The notes under the pieces are model-generated. The model was not told the DNA's origin and made no database searches. It saw only the letters and a list, made by a program, of their open reading frames with translations. The position numbers and the translations under genes are program-made. Of a stretch of 64,000 bases of DNA, positions 54,320 to 63,806 are shown piece by piece (positions within the stretch are counted from its first letter, which is position 1; each line of letters begins with the position of its first letter). Source of the stretch: JBJSXJ01 sp044235425 (GTDB lineage: Bacteria > Planctomycetota > Planctomycetia > Pirellulales > Pirellulaceae); the NCBI GenBank assembly GCA_044235425.1, contig JBIIHW010000028.1, positions 9,395 to 73,394 of the forward strand. Reading direction: 5' to 3'.

Positions 54320-55528
54320 ATGAAGTATGCGATTGTGATTCCCGATGGATGTGCGGACGAACCGCAAGCTGCACTCGGCGGTCGTACACCGCTGGCGGCC
54401 GCGCACACGCCGAACATGGATGCCATTGCGTGCGCGGGAGTCGTCGGCGCGGCAAACAATGTGCCGGCTCATTTACCTGCCGGTTCGGATGTAGCGAATC
54501 TGAGTTTGCTGGGGTACGACCCGAACGAATTCTTCACGGGTCGCGCTCCGTTGGAGGCGGCGGCACAGGGTATTGAACTTGGTCCCGACGACTGGGCGAT
54601 TCGCTGTAACTTGGTCACGGTCGTTGCCGACACGATGCAGAGTTTTACGGCAGGTCACATCTCGACGGCGGAAGCGACCGAGCTGCTGGAAACGCTGCAA
54701 ACGGTGCTGGGCAGCGAGCGCTGGCAATTCATGCCCGGTGTCAGTTATCGCAATTTACTGATTTATCGCGGAGCGGGTTTGCCGCCGCCATTCACACGTG
54801 ATTCGCGTTCCACTCCTCCGCACGATCTCACCGATAAATCGGTCCTGCAGGACTTTCCGTCGGGACCTGGTGCGACCGAGTTGCGGGCGTTGATGGTGGC
54901 CAGCGAGGAGGTGCTGCGGCAGCATCCCGTGAATCAGCGCCGGGTGGCAGAGGGAAAGCTGCCCGCTACGCAGGTCTGGCTGTGGGGGCTCGGGCGAGTG
55001 CCACGGCTGCCGTCGTTCGTCGAGCGTTTTGGAGTGCGTGGCGAGATGATTACGGCGGTCGACTTGCTACGTGGTTTGGCGGCTCTGGTGGGTTGGGGAC
55101 GCATCGAAGTGCCCGGAGCGACCGGCTACCTTGATACCGATTACGCGGCCAAGGGACGCTATGCGGTCGCCGCGCTGGCCCAGACCGACGTCGTCTGCGT
55201 CCACATCGAGGCCCCCGATGAGGCGTCCCATGAAGGTCGTGTGGAGGCCAAAATGGAGGCGCTCGAGCGCATCGATCGGGAGATTGTCGGTCCACTTTGG
55301 CAGGCGCTGCGAACGTATGGCGATTACCGCATCCTTGTGTCGCCCGACCATCCCACTCCGGTGCGCATCAAAACGCATAGCCACGGGGATGTTCCCTTTG
55401 CGATTTGTGGTCGCGGGCTTGCGCCGCTGGGCTGTAACTCTTACGATGAAGTGACCGCAGCTCAATCGCCGCTGCAGTTTCCAGCGGGTTGGCAACTGAT
55501 GCCCTGGTTCCTGAGGCATCGCCTCTGA
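54320..55528 (+). CDS. ApgM-family protein, proposed homoserine kinase
   Basis: The 402-residue product belongs to the metal-dependent alkaline-phosphatase superfamily in the archaeal-type phosphoglycerate-mutase branch: VIPDGCADEPQAALGG, GSDVANLSLLGYDP (catalytic Ser), ARCNLVTV-like IRCNLVTV, HIEAPDEASHEG and SPDHPTPV. Bacterial members encoded next to hom are annotated as proposed homoserine kinase. Its start is 3 bp after the hom stop, and lysC follows. No GHMP-type thrB is present here, which fits the proposal. A glycolytic mutase role is the alternative. Confidence 0.85.
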   Translation: MKYAIVIPDGCADEPQAALGGRTPLAAAHTPNMDAIACAGVVGAANNVPAHLPAGSDVANLSLLGYDPNEFFTGRAPLEAAAQGIELGPDDWAIRCNLVTVVADTMQSFTAGHISTAEATELLETLQTVLGSERWQFMPGVSYRNLLIYRGAGLPPPFTRDSRSTPPHDLTDKSVLQDFPSGPGATELRALMVASEEVLRQHPVNQRRVAEGKLPATQVWLWGLGRVPRLPSFVERFGVRGEMITAVDLLRGLAALVGWGRIEVPGATGYLDTDYAAKGRYAVAALAQTDVVCVHIEAPDEASHEGRVEAKMEALERIDREIVGPLWQALRTYGDYRILVSPDHPTPVRIKTHSHGDVPFAICGRGLAPLGCNSYDEVTAAQSPLQFPAGWQLMPWFLRHRL

Positions 55529-55633
55529 TTTCCATTCAACCGACCCTTCTGAGCCTGCTGATTTCCGGATATCGACAACTAAAATAGCCTTCGCAACAAG
55601 CAACTACCTCTAACTTTTTTTGATGGCTGAACC

Positions 55634-57415
55634 ATGTCACTGATTGTGCAGAAATTTGGCGGATCGAGCGTCGCAAATCCACAGAAGATTCTGGCTGCCG
55701 CGCGCAAAGCCATTCGCGCTCAACAGCAAGGCCACCAAGTCGTCGTGGTCGTGAGCGCCATGGGTGATACGACGGACGACCTGATCGACCTGGCTCAAAA
55801 AATCACCGATCGTCCCGCCGCGCGCGAGATGGACATGCTGCTCTCGACAGGTGAGCAGGTGAGCGTGGCATGCATGGCGATGGCGATCAATGAACTGGGC
55901 GCTAAGGCGATCAGCTTGACGGGCGCTCAGATTGGGATCAAGACGGACGCCACCTTCCGTAAAGCTCGCATTAAATCGATTTCGACCAAGCGGATGCAGC
56001 AGCTGCTGGACGAAGGACATATTGTCATCGCGGCTGGATTTCAGGGCATTGATGAAGAGTTCAACATCACGACGCTGGGACGCGGTGGTAGCGACACGAC
56101 GGCCGTGGCACTGGCCGCCGTGCTGAACGCCGAGGCGTGTGAAATCTATACCGACGTTGATGGTGTTTACACGACCGACCCGCGCGTTTTGCCTGAAGCC
56201 CGAAAGGTGGGACAAATCAGCTACGACGAGATGCTGGAGCTGGCGAGCTTGGGTGCGGGCGTCATGCACAATCGGTCGATCGAATTTGGCAAGAAATTCG
56301 GAGTGCCGATTCTCGTGAAGAACAGTCAATCGGATGCCCCCGGGACGCTGATCGCGGCGCTGCCTGAGTCACCTGATCAAGCGGTCTGTGGCGCCGCCCT
56401 CATCAAAGATGAAGCTCGGGTGAGCCTGCTGGGAGTGCCCGATGTGCCGGGTACCAGCTTTGAGATTTTCTCGCGTATTGCGGCCGCGAATATCTCGGTC
56501 GATATGCTCGTGCAGAACATTGGCGAATCCGGCAAGGCCGACATCAGCTTCACGGTACCGCGGAACGAATTACGGCAAACACTAGAAGCGGCCGAGCAAG
56601 CGCTGAAGGAGCTGGGGGCCGGTCAAGTCACGCACGATTTGAATGTTGCAAAGGTGTCCGTCGTGGGTGTGGGAATGGCACGCCAGACAGGGGTTGCCGA
56701 ACGCATGTTCCGTGCCCTGGCGGATGCGAACATTAACATTCACATGATCACCACCAGCGAGATCAAGATTTCGGTGCTGGTCGATCGCGAGCAAGCGGCG
56801 ACGGCGCTCCGGATCGTACACCAGGCCTTTCGACTCGACGCCACGCCTGATCAGCTTAACCCCTGTGACACCGCGGGAGGCGCAGCCCGAGGCGTGGATG
56901 CCGCCGAGATTATTGCCGGCCTGCAGGGATTGGACATGGAGGAGCTATTCATCAGCGATATTGAGCTGGATGAATCGCAGGCTCGCGTCACGATTGCCGG
57001 TGCACCTGATAAGCCTGGCATCGCGGCGAAAGTATTCGAAGAGATTGCAGCCGGTGGAATTTTTGTCGACATGATTGTGCTCAGCCACGCCGGTCATGAT
57101 GGAGCGGGACTAAGCTTCACCGTGCCTCAAGCGCGCTTGCAAGAAGCGATTAAAATCGCGCAGCATGTGGCGAAGTCGTTTGCCTGTCAGGGCGTGACCA
57201 GCTGCCCGGCGGTGGCCAAACTATCCGTTTCCGGAGTAGGCCTGCGCAGTCACACGGGCGTGGCGATTCGCATGTTCCGCGCACTCTCGGAGGCGGGGAT
57301 CAATCTGGACATGATCAGCACCAGTGAAGTCCGCGTGAATGTGGTCGTTGACGGAAAATCGGGCATCACCGCTCGCCAACGCCTCGAATCCGCCTTCGCG
57401 GATGTCCGTCGCTAA
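55634..57415 (+). CDS. lysC: Aspartate kinase with four ACT repeats
   Basis: The enzyme phosphorylates aspartate, first step to Lys, Thr and Met. The 593-residue product has the N-terminal kinase signature (VQKFGGSSVANPQKI), LSTGEQVSVACMAMAINE, GRGGSDTTAVALAAVL and YTDVDGVYTTDPRV. After about residue 260 two pairs of ACT domains follow (LLGVPDVPGTSFEIFSRI, VSVVGVGMARQTGVAERMF, IAGAPDKPGIAAKVFEEI, LSVSGVGLRSHTGVAIRM). Usual enzymes have about 410 residues and two ACTs, so the pair is duplicated here, a form I associate with planctomycetes. It is the third gene in the hom run after a 105-bp gap. Confidence 0.95.
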   Translation: MSLIVQKFGGSSVANPQKILAAARKAIRAQQQGHQVVVVVSAMGDTTDDLIDLAQKITDRPAAREMDMLLSTGEQVSVACMAMAINELGAKAISLTGAQIGIKTDATFRKARIKSISTKRMQQLLDEGHIVIAAGFQGIDEEFNITTLGRGGSDTTAVALAAVLNAEACEIYTDVDGVYTTDPRVLPEARKVGQISYDEMLELASLGAGVMHNRSIEFGKKFGVPILVKNSQSDAPGTLIAALPESPDQAVCGAALIKDEARVSLLGVPDVPGTSFEIFSRIAAANISVDMLVQNIGESGKADISFTVPRNELRQTLEAAEQALKELGAGQVTHDLNVAKVSVVGVGMARQTGVAERMFRALADANINIHMITTSEIKISVLVDREQAATALRIVHQAFRLDATPDQLNPCDTAGGAARGVDAAEIIAGLQGLDMEELFISDIELDESQARVTIAGAPDKPGIAAKVFEEIAAGGIFVDMIVLSHAGHDGAGLSFTVPQARLQEAIKIAQHVAKSFACQGVTSCPAVAKLSVSGVGLRSHTGVAIRMFRALSEAGINLDMISTSEVRVNVVVDGKSGITARQRLESAFADVRR

Positions 57416-57470
57416 GCGGTGGTTTTGGATCGTTGCTCCTTATTTCAGCCTTTAACCCTGAGAATCCACC

Positions 57471-59105
57471 ATGGCTCATTCGCCAGCTTTTCGAGCCTTA
57501 CTGCGACACATCCAGACCGCTCAACTTGCCCACCGACTAGGTTGGACGACCTCTGAGGCGGTCGATTTTGCGGCAAGTCAGCGGCAAGCCATTCGCCGCA
57601 GCGATCCGAGTCGACGACAGTTTTTAGCGAAAGCTGGTAGGGGAATCACCGTCGCAGCGGCTGCTGGGGCACTGGTTCCCGCTCGCACGCTCTCCGCCGC
57701 TCCTCGACAAACCACGAAGGGCTCGATCGGCATCGTGGGTGCCGGACTGGCTGGCCTACTAGCCGCTCGACAACTCACTCGCGCCGGCTGCCAAGTGACG
57801 CTCTACGAAGCCAGTCAAGGTATCGGTGGTCGAGTTCGCTCGGACCGCAGAACGTTTCCCGGTCAAGTTGCCGAACTGGGCGGTGAGCTAATCGACAACC
57901 TGCACAAAACGATGCTGGGATTAGCGCAGGAATTCGATCTGCCCATCGAAGACGTCAATAAAGTCGAAGGCGATGTTTTTTATCATTTCTTTGGGCAGGA
58001 CTATACCGAGGCTGCGGTAGTCGATGAATTTCGACAGTTCGTGCCGATCATGAAGGATGACTTACGACGTTTGTCAGGAGAAATAACCGCCAGCAGTTTT
58101 ACGAGCAATGATCGACGACAAGATTTGATTTCGCTGCAGAGCTATTTGGACGGAAACAATTCCGCACTCACTCCCGCGTCGCCCTTGATTCGAGAAGTGA
58201 TTCGCGTCGCCTATACCATTGAGTATGGCCTGGAGGCCTTTGAGCAAAGCTCACTCAACTTTTTGCATTTCATTCATGCCGACAATCGATCCGAGTTTAA
58301 ACCTTGGGGAGTGTTTAGTGATGAACGTTATCACCTCGTCGGTGGCAACGATCAAATTGTGTCACGATTGAGTGAAGAGCTAGCGCCGATCATTCAGCTG
58401 GGAAGATTATTGACACGTGTGTCGCGCCGCTCCGACGGATCCATTCAACTCGACTTTGCCAGCGGCAAGAGTGCCAGCCGAGTGCATGACCGCGTGATTT
58501 TGGCGATTCCATTTACCACTCTGCGCAATGTTGACCTGGCCGCCAGCCTGTCGTTGCCGACCTGGAAACGGAACGTGATCGCCAAGTTTTCCCTGGGAGT
58601 GAACACGAAGCAGATGCTTGGCTTTCGTGGCCAACCGTGGGCCGAGCAGGGGAGTAACGGAGCTTCCTACTCTGACCTGGACCGCCTACAGACAACTTGG
58701 GAAACGAATGTCTCGCGAAGCTCGCCAGAGCAAGCCATCCTGACGAATTTCTCGGGCGGCCTGGAAGCCTTGGCTTTCAATCCGAATCGACCTCAGCAGG
58801 AAGCGACAACTTTTCTGAACGATCTTGGGAACGTATTCGCGGGTGCTTCGCGGAGAGCGATTATGGAGGCTGGGAGCTATCGCACAGCCGTTGCTCATTG
58901 GGCCAGTAACCCGTTCGCACGCGGCGGCTATACCTGCTATCGCCCCGGTGACTTTACGACGCTCGCCGGTCTAGAAGGCCTCCCCGTTGACAATCTACAC
59001 TTTGCCGGCGAGCACACGGATTCCTTTTATAGTTGGCAAGGGTTCATGGAGGGCGCGTGCCTTTCAGGAATCCGTGCTGCCAGTGAAGTCCTAAAGGCAC
59101 TCTGA
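57471..59105 (+). CDS. Flavin-containing amine oxidase, Tat-exported
   Basis: The 544-residue product has a twin-arginine signal near residues 43-75 (SRRQFLAKAGRGITVAAAAG), preceded by about 40 residues. The FAD-binding motif is GIVGAGLAGLLAARQLTRAG with TLYEASQGIGGRVRS. Later motifs are GELIDNLHKTMLGLAQEF, YHLVGGNDQIVSRLSEEL and the C-terminal NLHFAGEHTDSFYSWQGFM, where the flavin is bound. This is the monoamine oxidase/tryptophan monooxygenase family; substrate unknown. It shares one base with the next gene (TGATG). Confidence 0.9.
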   Translation: MAHSPAFRALLRHIQTAQLAHRLGWTTSEAVDFAASQRQAIRRSDPSRRQFLAKAGRGITVAAAAGALVPARTLSAAPRQTTKGSIGIVGAGLAGLLAARQLTRAGCQVTLYEASQGIGGRVRSDRRTFPGQVAELGGELIDNLHKTMLGLAQEFDLPIEDVNKVEGDVFYHFFGQDYTEAAVVDEFRQFVPIMKDDLRRLSGEITASSFTSNDRRQDLISLQSYLDGNNSALTPASPLIREVIRVAYTIEYGLEAFEQSSLNFLHFIHADNRSEFKPWGVFSDERYHLVGGNDQIVSRLSEELAPIIQLGRLLTRVSRRSDGSIQLDFASGKSASRVHDRVILAIPFTTLRNVDLAASLSLPTWKRNVIAKFSLGVNTKQMLGFRGQPWAEQGSNGASYSDLDRLQTTWETNVSRSSPEQAILTNFSGGLEALAFNPNRPQQEATTFLNDLGNVFAGASRRAIMEAGSYRTAVAHWASNPFARGGYTCYRPGDFTTLAGLEGLPVDNLHFAGEHTDSFYSWQGFMEGACLSGIRAASEVLKAL

Positions 59106-59707
59106 TGGACAGCAATCCTTATTCCGCCAGTTCCTTGCCGCCCCCCGTTGCCGGTTATCGTCCGGAGGGCGACCGCCCCGTATCCATCAAGATTTTCGGT
59201 ATCTTGAATATCGTGTTTGGCGTGATCGGCGTGTTGGCCTTTATTATCAGTGTGATTAGTGCTGTGGCGATGATGGCATTGATCCAAAATAGCGGTCAGA
59301 ATAATGAAATCATGCGTCTGAATCCGGTGTTTCATGAAAACCTCGGAATCCGCTTTTATTTCTGGGCGATGATGATCTTGGGAGCCGCGATGACGGTCGT
59401 CTTGATCATCTCCGGAATTGGTTTACTGCGCGACAAAATGTACGGTCGAAAATTGGCACTCGTCTACGGCTGGTATGCAATCGTAAGCGGCATCCTGGGG
59501 ATCGTTGTCAACTTTTTCCTGATCACTCTGCCGACAATGCAAAGAATCTCCGGTCCAGGCGTATCATTTTCCAGACGAATCGTTATCTCCTCAGGAATTG
59601 GCGGACTCTCGGGGCTCATTTTCCCCGCCTTGCTGCTCTTCTTCATGTATCAAGCGAACGTGCGACAATATTTAGAACGAGTTCAGTCCTCCGCCACCAA
59701 TTCCTGA
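59105..59707 (+). CDS. Unknown four-helix membrane protein
   Basis: The 200-residue product has four hydrophobic helices (IVFGVIGVLAFIISVISAVA, FWAMMILGAAMTVVLIISG, WYAIVSGILGIVVNFFLI, GLSGLIFPALLLFFMY). The N-terminal stretch NPYSASSLPPPVAGYRP is typical of many planctomycete membrane proteins. The family is not recognised. It is translationally coupled to the amine oxidase and its 3' end overlaps the convergent glycosyltransferase gene by 25 bp. Confidence 0.75.
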   Translation: MDSNPYSASSLPPPVAGYRPEGDRPVSIKIFGILNIVFGVIGVLAFIISVISAVAMMALIQNSGQNNEIMRLNPVFHENLGIRFYFWAMMILGAAMTVVLIISGIGLLRDKMYGRKLALVYGWYAIVSGILGIVVNFFLITLPTMQRISGPGVSFSRRIVISSGIGGLSGLIFPALLLFFMYQANVRQYLERVQSSATNS

Positions 59708-60852
59708 TAGAGATGTTCGTAGCGATCGATCATGGCGGTGAGTGAAAAGGTTTGGACGGCGCGCTGATGATTGGCCGCGCCTAGCGTTGTCGCCAGCGCG
59801 GCCGCAGTGGCCGATGACTGAGCCCAAGCGAGTAGCTTGGTGCGAAATTCCGAGGCGTTGCCCCAGGGAAACGTTTGAGGCGCCGACTGTTCGCCGAGTA
59901 GTTCGGTCACACCTTCCACTTGTGCTGCCAGGATCGGGCGACCGGCGGCCATCGCTTCCAGGACCACGTTGGGCATGCCTTCCCAGCGCGAGGGCAACAA
60001 GAGCCCCGTGGCGCTTTGCAAAATGGCCGGCACATTCGCTTGCCAGCCCGCTAAATGCACTCGATCCGCCAGTCCCAGTCGCTGTATTTGCGCCTCCAGC
60101 GACGCCCTCTCGGGCCCCTCGCCCACGATGAGCAGATGATGATCGGGCAAGTCCTCCAAAACAGTCGGCATCTGCTCGATCAGCCAGTCGAATCCCTTCT
60201 GCGCATGCAGTCGTCCGATGGCGACCAACGTGGGAGCGGAGGCGGGAATGCCCCAAGCGGTCCCATCAACGGCCGCAGTACCTGTGAAGCGACTCAGGTC
60301 GATGCCATTGGGAATGACGAGTCGCCGAGCGGTGGGGAGTCGCAAGGCTGTCTCGGCAAAGGCATCGACTGCTTGACTGACGCTCACCGCGCGCTGCCAC
60401 CAGCGCGAACTCCAGCGCTCCAGCGACACGCGCAACCAGCGACGATCAACCACTCGCAGCCCCGCCACGATTCGCTTGATACCCGCGCGACGAGCGGCGC
60501 TGGTGCCGAGGATGTTGGCGTGAAAGAGAAAGGTTTGCACAACGTGAGGCTGCTGCTGGCGGAACAATTCCGCGAGCTGTCGCAGCGCGGCGGCAGCTTG
60601 CCGTTTACGTCGGACACCCAGAAAGTGGATCGGGATGGCAGCCGCCTCCAGCAATCGCACCAAACTGTCGCGTGGCGCTTCCGGCGGCGGGGCCAGCGAG
60701 TAAACAACGACCGCGTGTCCCCGCTGCTGCAGTCCCAGGGCCAGCTGCGCGACGCAGCGTTCGGCTCCACCGACACCCAGCTCAGTTGAGACCAGCGCGA
60801 GGCGCAGCGGGATACCGCGGCTAGGATTGTCGGCGCTCGGTGGTCGCGTCAT
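59683..60852 (-). CDS. GT4-family glycosyltransferase
   Basis: The 389-residue product has the GT-B fold motifs of family 4: an N-terminal glycine-rich loop (STELGVGGAERCVAQLALGL), an NDP-sugar binding half starting at VAIGRLHAQKGFDWLIEQMP, and the EX7E region LPSRWEGMPNVVLEAMAAGR with PILAAQVEGVTELL. It probably adds a sugar to a lipid- or polysaccharide-linked acceptor at the inner membrane. The sugar and acceptor are unknown. It is convergent with the preceding membrane protein and divergent from queA. Confidence 0.92.
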   Translation of the reverse strand: MTRPPSADNPSRGIPLRLALVSTELGVGGAERCVAQLALGLQQRGHAVVVYSLAPPPEAPRDSLVRLLEAAAIPIHFLGVRRKRQAAAALRQLAELFRQQQPHVVQTFLFHANILGTSAARRAGIKRIVAGLRVVDRRWLRVSLERWSSRWWQRAVSVSQAVDAFAETALRLPTARRLVIPNGIDLSRFTGTAAVDGTAWGIPASAPTLVAIGRLHAQKGFDWLIEQMPTVLEDLPDHHLLIVGEGPERASLEAQIQRLGLADRVHLAGWQANVPAILQSATGLLLPSRWEGMPNVVLEAMAAGRPILAAQVEGVTELLGEQSAPQTFPWGNASEFRTKLLAWAQSSATAAALATTLGAANHQRAVQTFSLTAMIDRYEHLYQELVAED

Positions 60853-60952
60853 GATAGGAAATCGTTTCGTAAAGCCGTCGTCCAGAGAACCGTCTTTAGG
60901 GTACTAAGACGCCACGCCTTCGTCACCTGTTAGCCCCTTTCGCTAGATCATC

Positions 60953-62014
60953 ATGAACGAACTGGATGCCTACGACTACGACCTGCCACCGGAGCAAATT
61001 GCCCAGTTTCCGCTTCCCGACCGAGAGTCCGCCAAGCTGCTGGTCGTGCGACGTGATCGACAAACCATCGAACATGCTCAGGTACGGGATTTACCCGAGT
61101 TTCTTACCGCGGCCGATTGCCTGGCACTGAACAATACCAAGGTGGTCCCCGCACGGCTGGTGGGACTACGCACCACGACCGGCGGCCGCTGGCAGGGATT
61201 GTTCCTGGCCTATCGTAAAAGCGGTGACTGGGAGGTTCTCGGACGCACCCGCGGCAAGCTGCAAGCGAACGAGTCCATCACGTTACTCGACCCGAACCAG
61301 CAACCCGCCGCGGAGCTGATTGTCGTCGAGAAGCTTTCGGGGGGCCGCTGGCTCATGCGACCCAAATCCCGTGAGGTGGTCTGGGACTTGCTCGCGCGGG
61401 TCGGTCGAGTGCCATTGCCGCCCTACATTCGTGGCGGGGAGATGGAAGCGAGCGACACGACGACCTATCAAACCGTTTACGCTCGGGAGCCTGGTGCCGT
61501 GGCCGCTCCCACCGCTGGTTTGCATTTCACGGATCAGCTGCTAGAGCGCATCCGCTCCCGCGGCGTCGTGACCACTTCGGTCACGTTGCATGTGGGACTT
61601 GGCACCTTTCGACCGATGGTGGCCGAGCGGCTAGCGGATCATGAGATGCATCATGAATGGGGAAGGTTGACGGATGAGAGCGCTCGCTGCATCAACGAGC
61701 GGCGTGCGGCGGGAGGCAGGCTGCTGGCCGTCGGCACGACGGTGGTGCGAGTGCTCGAGACGGTCGCGCAGCAACCATCCCCCAACGACGCGGCACTGCG
61801 TTCCTGGAGCGGCGAGACCAACCTGTTCATTCGACCGCCGTTCCAATTTCGCGCCGTCGATGCACTACTGACCAACTTCCACCTTCCCAAGAGCACGCTG
61901 CTCGTGCTGGTCCGAACCTTTGGTGGTGATGATCTCCTGCGCCGTGCTTACGACGAAGCCGTGCGGTCCGGATATCGTTTTTTCAGTTATGGCGATGCCA
62001 TGCTGATTCTGTAA
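60953..62014 (+). CDS. queA: tRNA preQ1(34) S-adenosylmethionine ribosyltransferase-isomerase
   Basis: QueA moves the ribosyl group of SAM to preQ1 in tRNA to make epoxyqueuosine. The 353-residue product has MNELDAYDYDLPPEQIAQFP, ALNNTKVVPARLVG, RVPLPPYIRG, YQTVYAREPGAVAAPTAGLH, VTLHVGLGTFRPM, AVGTTVVRVLET and LTNFHLPKSTLLVLV, all family signatures. The length is normal. It has no other queuosine gene nearby. Confidence 0.96.
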   Translation: MNELDAYDYDLPPEQIAQFPLPDRESAKLLVVRRDRQTIEHAQVRDLPEFLTAADCLALNNTKVVPARLVGLRTTTGGRWQGLFLAYRKSGDWEVLGRTRGKLQANESITLLDPNQQPAAELIVVEKLSGGRWLMRPKSREVVWDLLARVGRVPLPPYIRGGEMEASDTTTYQTVYAREPGAVAAPTAGLHFTDQLLERIRSRGVVTTSVTLHVGLGTFRPMVAERLADHEMHHEWGRLTDESARCINERRAAGGRLLAVGTTVVRVLETVAQQPSPNDAALRSWSGETNLFIRPPFQFRAVDALLTNFHLPKSTLLVLVRTFGGDDLLRRAYDEAVRSGYRFFSYGDAMLIL

Positions 62015-62110
62015 GTTTGACTTGCTACGATCAGAACCACTCCACCAGAAATGTTCGGTGGCGAGCCGTTCTGTATACAGAAACTTTGCCCGGGAAGGAC
62101 TGGTACTAAG

Positions 62111-63802
62111 ATGCTGCAAACGTTTTCACTCGGCGGTCGACGCGGACAGCGGTTGATTCCTTCCACCGTGACACTGATGGTCGTCATGATCGGCTTGCTA
62201 AGCAGCCTTATGGGCAGTCCGATGAGCGGCCTGATGACCGGACGAGTGTGGGGCCAATCGCTGGAGGAATTGCCGCTCGAACGCTGGCAAAAGCTGCGCG
62301 AAACCGAACGCTACCAGCTGCAAATTGCGGAAAAGTATTATCGCGAACAGAACTGGAAAGTGGCGGCGGCGGAATACGAAAAGTTCACGAATCTCTACGA
62401 GAAAAGTGACGGCGCCGCCTTCGCACAAATGAAATGGGCACTCGCGCAAGTGCAGCTCAAGAAGCACAACACGGCAATCAAAGAAGGTTTTCAGTCGGTG
62501 ATTGACTACTGGCCAGACTCGCCCGAGGCGATTGCCTCACGTTTTTATCTCGGCCAAACCTATCAGGCGATGGGCCAAATCCCCAAATCTAAGTCAGCAC
62601 TCAAGGAACTCGTCGCCAAATATCCCGACCATCCCGCCAGCGTGCTGGCCATGAGTCAATTAGTGGCCGTGGCACAGGCCGAAAAGGATCAAACGACGCG
62701 GCTGGCGATGCTGCGTAAACTTACCTTTGACGTCAAACGTTCACCCGCAGTCAACACCGCCTGTGCTCAGGCTGCCGGCCAACTGGCAAGTCTGTCGTTC
62801 GAAACCGGCGCAGTGGATGAGGCCATCCGGGCCCTGGAGACCACCTACGATGCCCAGCAAGTCAGCGCTCAAGTGGCTACACTCGCCCGCACGGTCATCA
62901 GTCAGCAAATGCAGGAAGTGGTCGGCAAGACCAAGGCGCCAAAAACAGCCGATGCAACGATTGGCTGGCTGCGCGGAAAACTGCCCAGCGATTTAAACAC
63001 GGATCCAGCCAAAGCCACTGCTCGCGAGATTTTTTATTCCATTGCCGATCTGTACGCAGTATCTGGCCGCGATGCCCAAGTGCTGGAGAGCTTCGAACAA
63101 TTGACGAAGCTACTCGGGCCCAGCGACGAAACCTGGGGACGTTTGGCGCAGTTCTATAAATCTCGCCTGAAATTTGAGGATGCGCGCGCAACTTATAAAC
63201 GCTATCAAAATGCCAACGCAGGTCTAGGACAGGTTGCCTATAGTTTTCGTGAACAAGCTAGTTACGACGCTGCCATTGAAGCCTACAAACAGCTCATCGG
63301 TCGCGACGCCGAACAATCGGCAAGCTGGCGCTCCGAACTCGCTCAGACCTACCGCGCAGCGAAAAAATTCATGGAAGCCGTGGCAGTGTACGAGGAACTG
63401 ATCGCGCAGGACTCCGGCAAAGCACAGCAGTGGCGCTGGGAACTCGCAAATACGCTACGCGATTCCGGTAAATACAAAGAGGCGATCGGTCATTACCGGC
63501 AGTGCGATAATTTCCCCGAGAATTTCAAGCAGATGGCGGCCTGTCACCGGCAGTTAAAGGAGTTCAACGAGGCGATCCTGCTCTACAACCAGATTGTGGC
63601 GACCAATCCGGCCAACGCCCCGTGGGCGTTGTTGCAGGTGGGCTACACGCGCGAGGACGCCGGACAGAAAGAGCCCGCGATCCAAACGTTTCAGCAAGTC
63701 TGTAAACGTTACCCCAAGGATAGCCATGCCAGCGTCGCCCACGCACACCTGCAAAATAAATACAAGATCTCCATCACGCTCGGTGGTGCCAAGGATGAGT
63801 GA
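62111..63802 (+). CDS. Exported TPR protein
   Basis: From ATG 62111 the 563-residue product has a signal/anchor (STVTLMVVMIGLLSSLMGSP...GQS), then tetratricopeptide-like repeats to the end (VAAAEYEKFTNLYEKSDGAA, AIASRFYLGQTYQAMGQI, AAIEAYKQLIGRDAEQSAS, PAIQTFQQVCKRYPKDSHAS). The pattern is YbgF-like, as in the other TPR genes in the window, but the surface modules are absent. A longer frame to 62051 exists. It lies 96 bp after queA; the function is unknown. Confidence 0.82.
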   Translation: MLQTFSLGGRRGQRLIPSTVTLMVVMIGLLSSLMGSPMSGLMTGRVWGQSLEELPLERWQKLRETERYQLQIAEKYYREQNWKVAAAEYEKFTNLYEKSDGAAFAQMKWALAQVQLKKHNTAIKEGFQSVIDYWPDSPEAIASRFYLGQTYQAMGQIPKSKSALKELVAKYPDHPASVLAMSQLVAVAQAEKDQTTRLAMLRKLTFDVKRSPAVNTACAQAAGQLASLSFETGAVDEAIRALETTYDAQQVSAQVATLARTVISQQMQEVVGKTKAPKTADATIGWLRGKLPSDLNTDPAKATAREIFYSIADLYAVSGRDAQVLESFEQLTKLLGPSDETWGRLAQFYKSRLKFEDARATYKRYQNANAGLGQVAYSFREQASYDAAIEAYKQLIGRDAEQSASWRSELAQTYRAAKKFMEAVAVYEELIAQDSGKAQQWRWELANTLRDSGKYKEAIGHYRQCDNFPENFKQMAACHRQLKEFNEAILLYNQIVATNPANAPWALLQVGYTREDAGQKEPAIQTFQQVCKRYPKDSHASVAHAHLQNKYKISITLGGAKDE

Positions 63803-63806
63803 GAGA

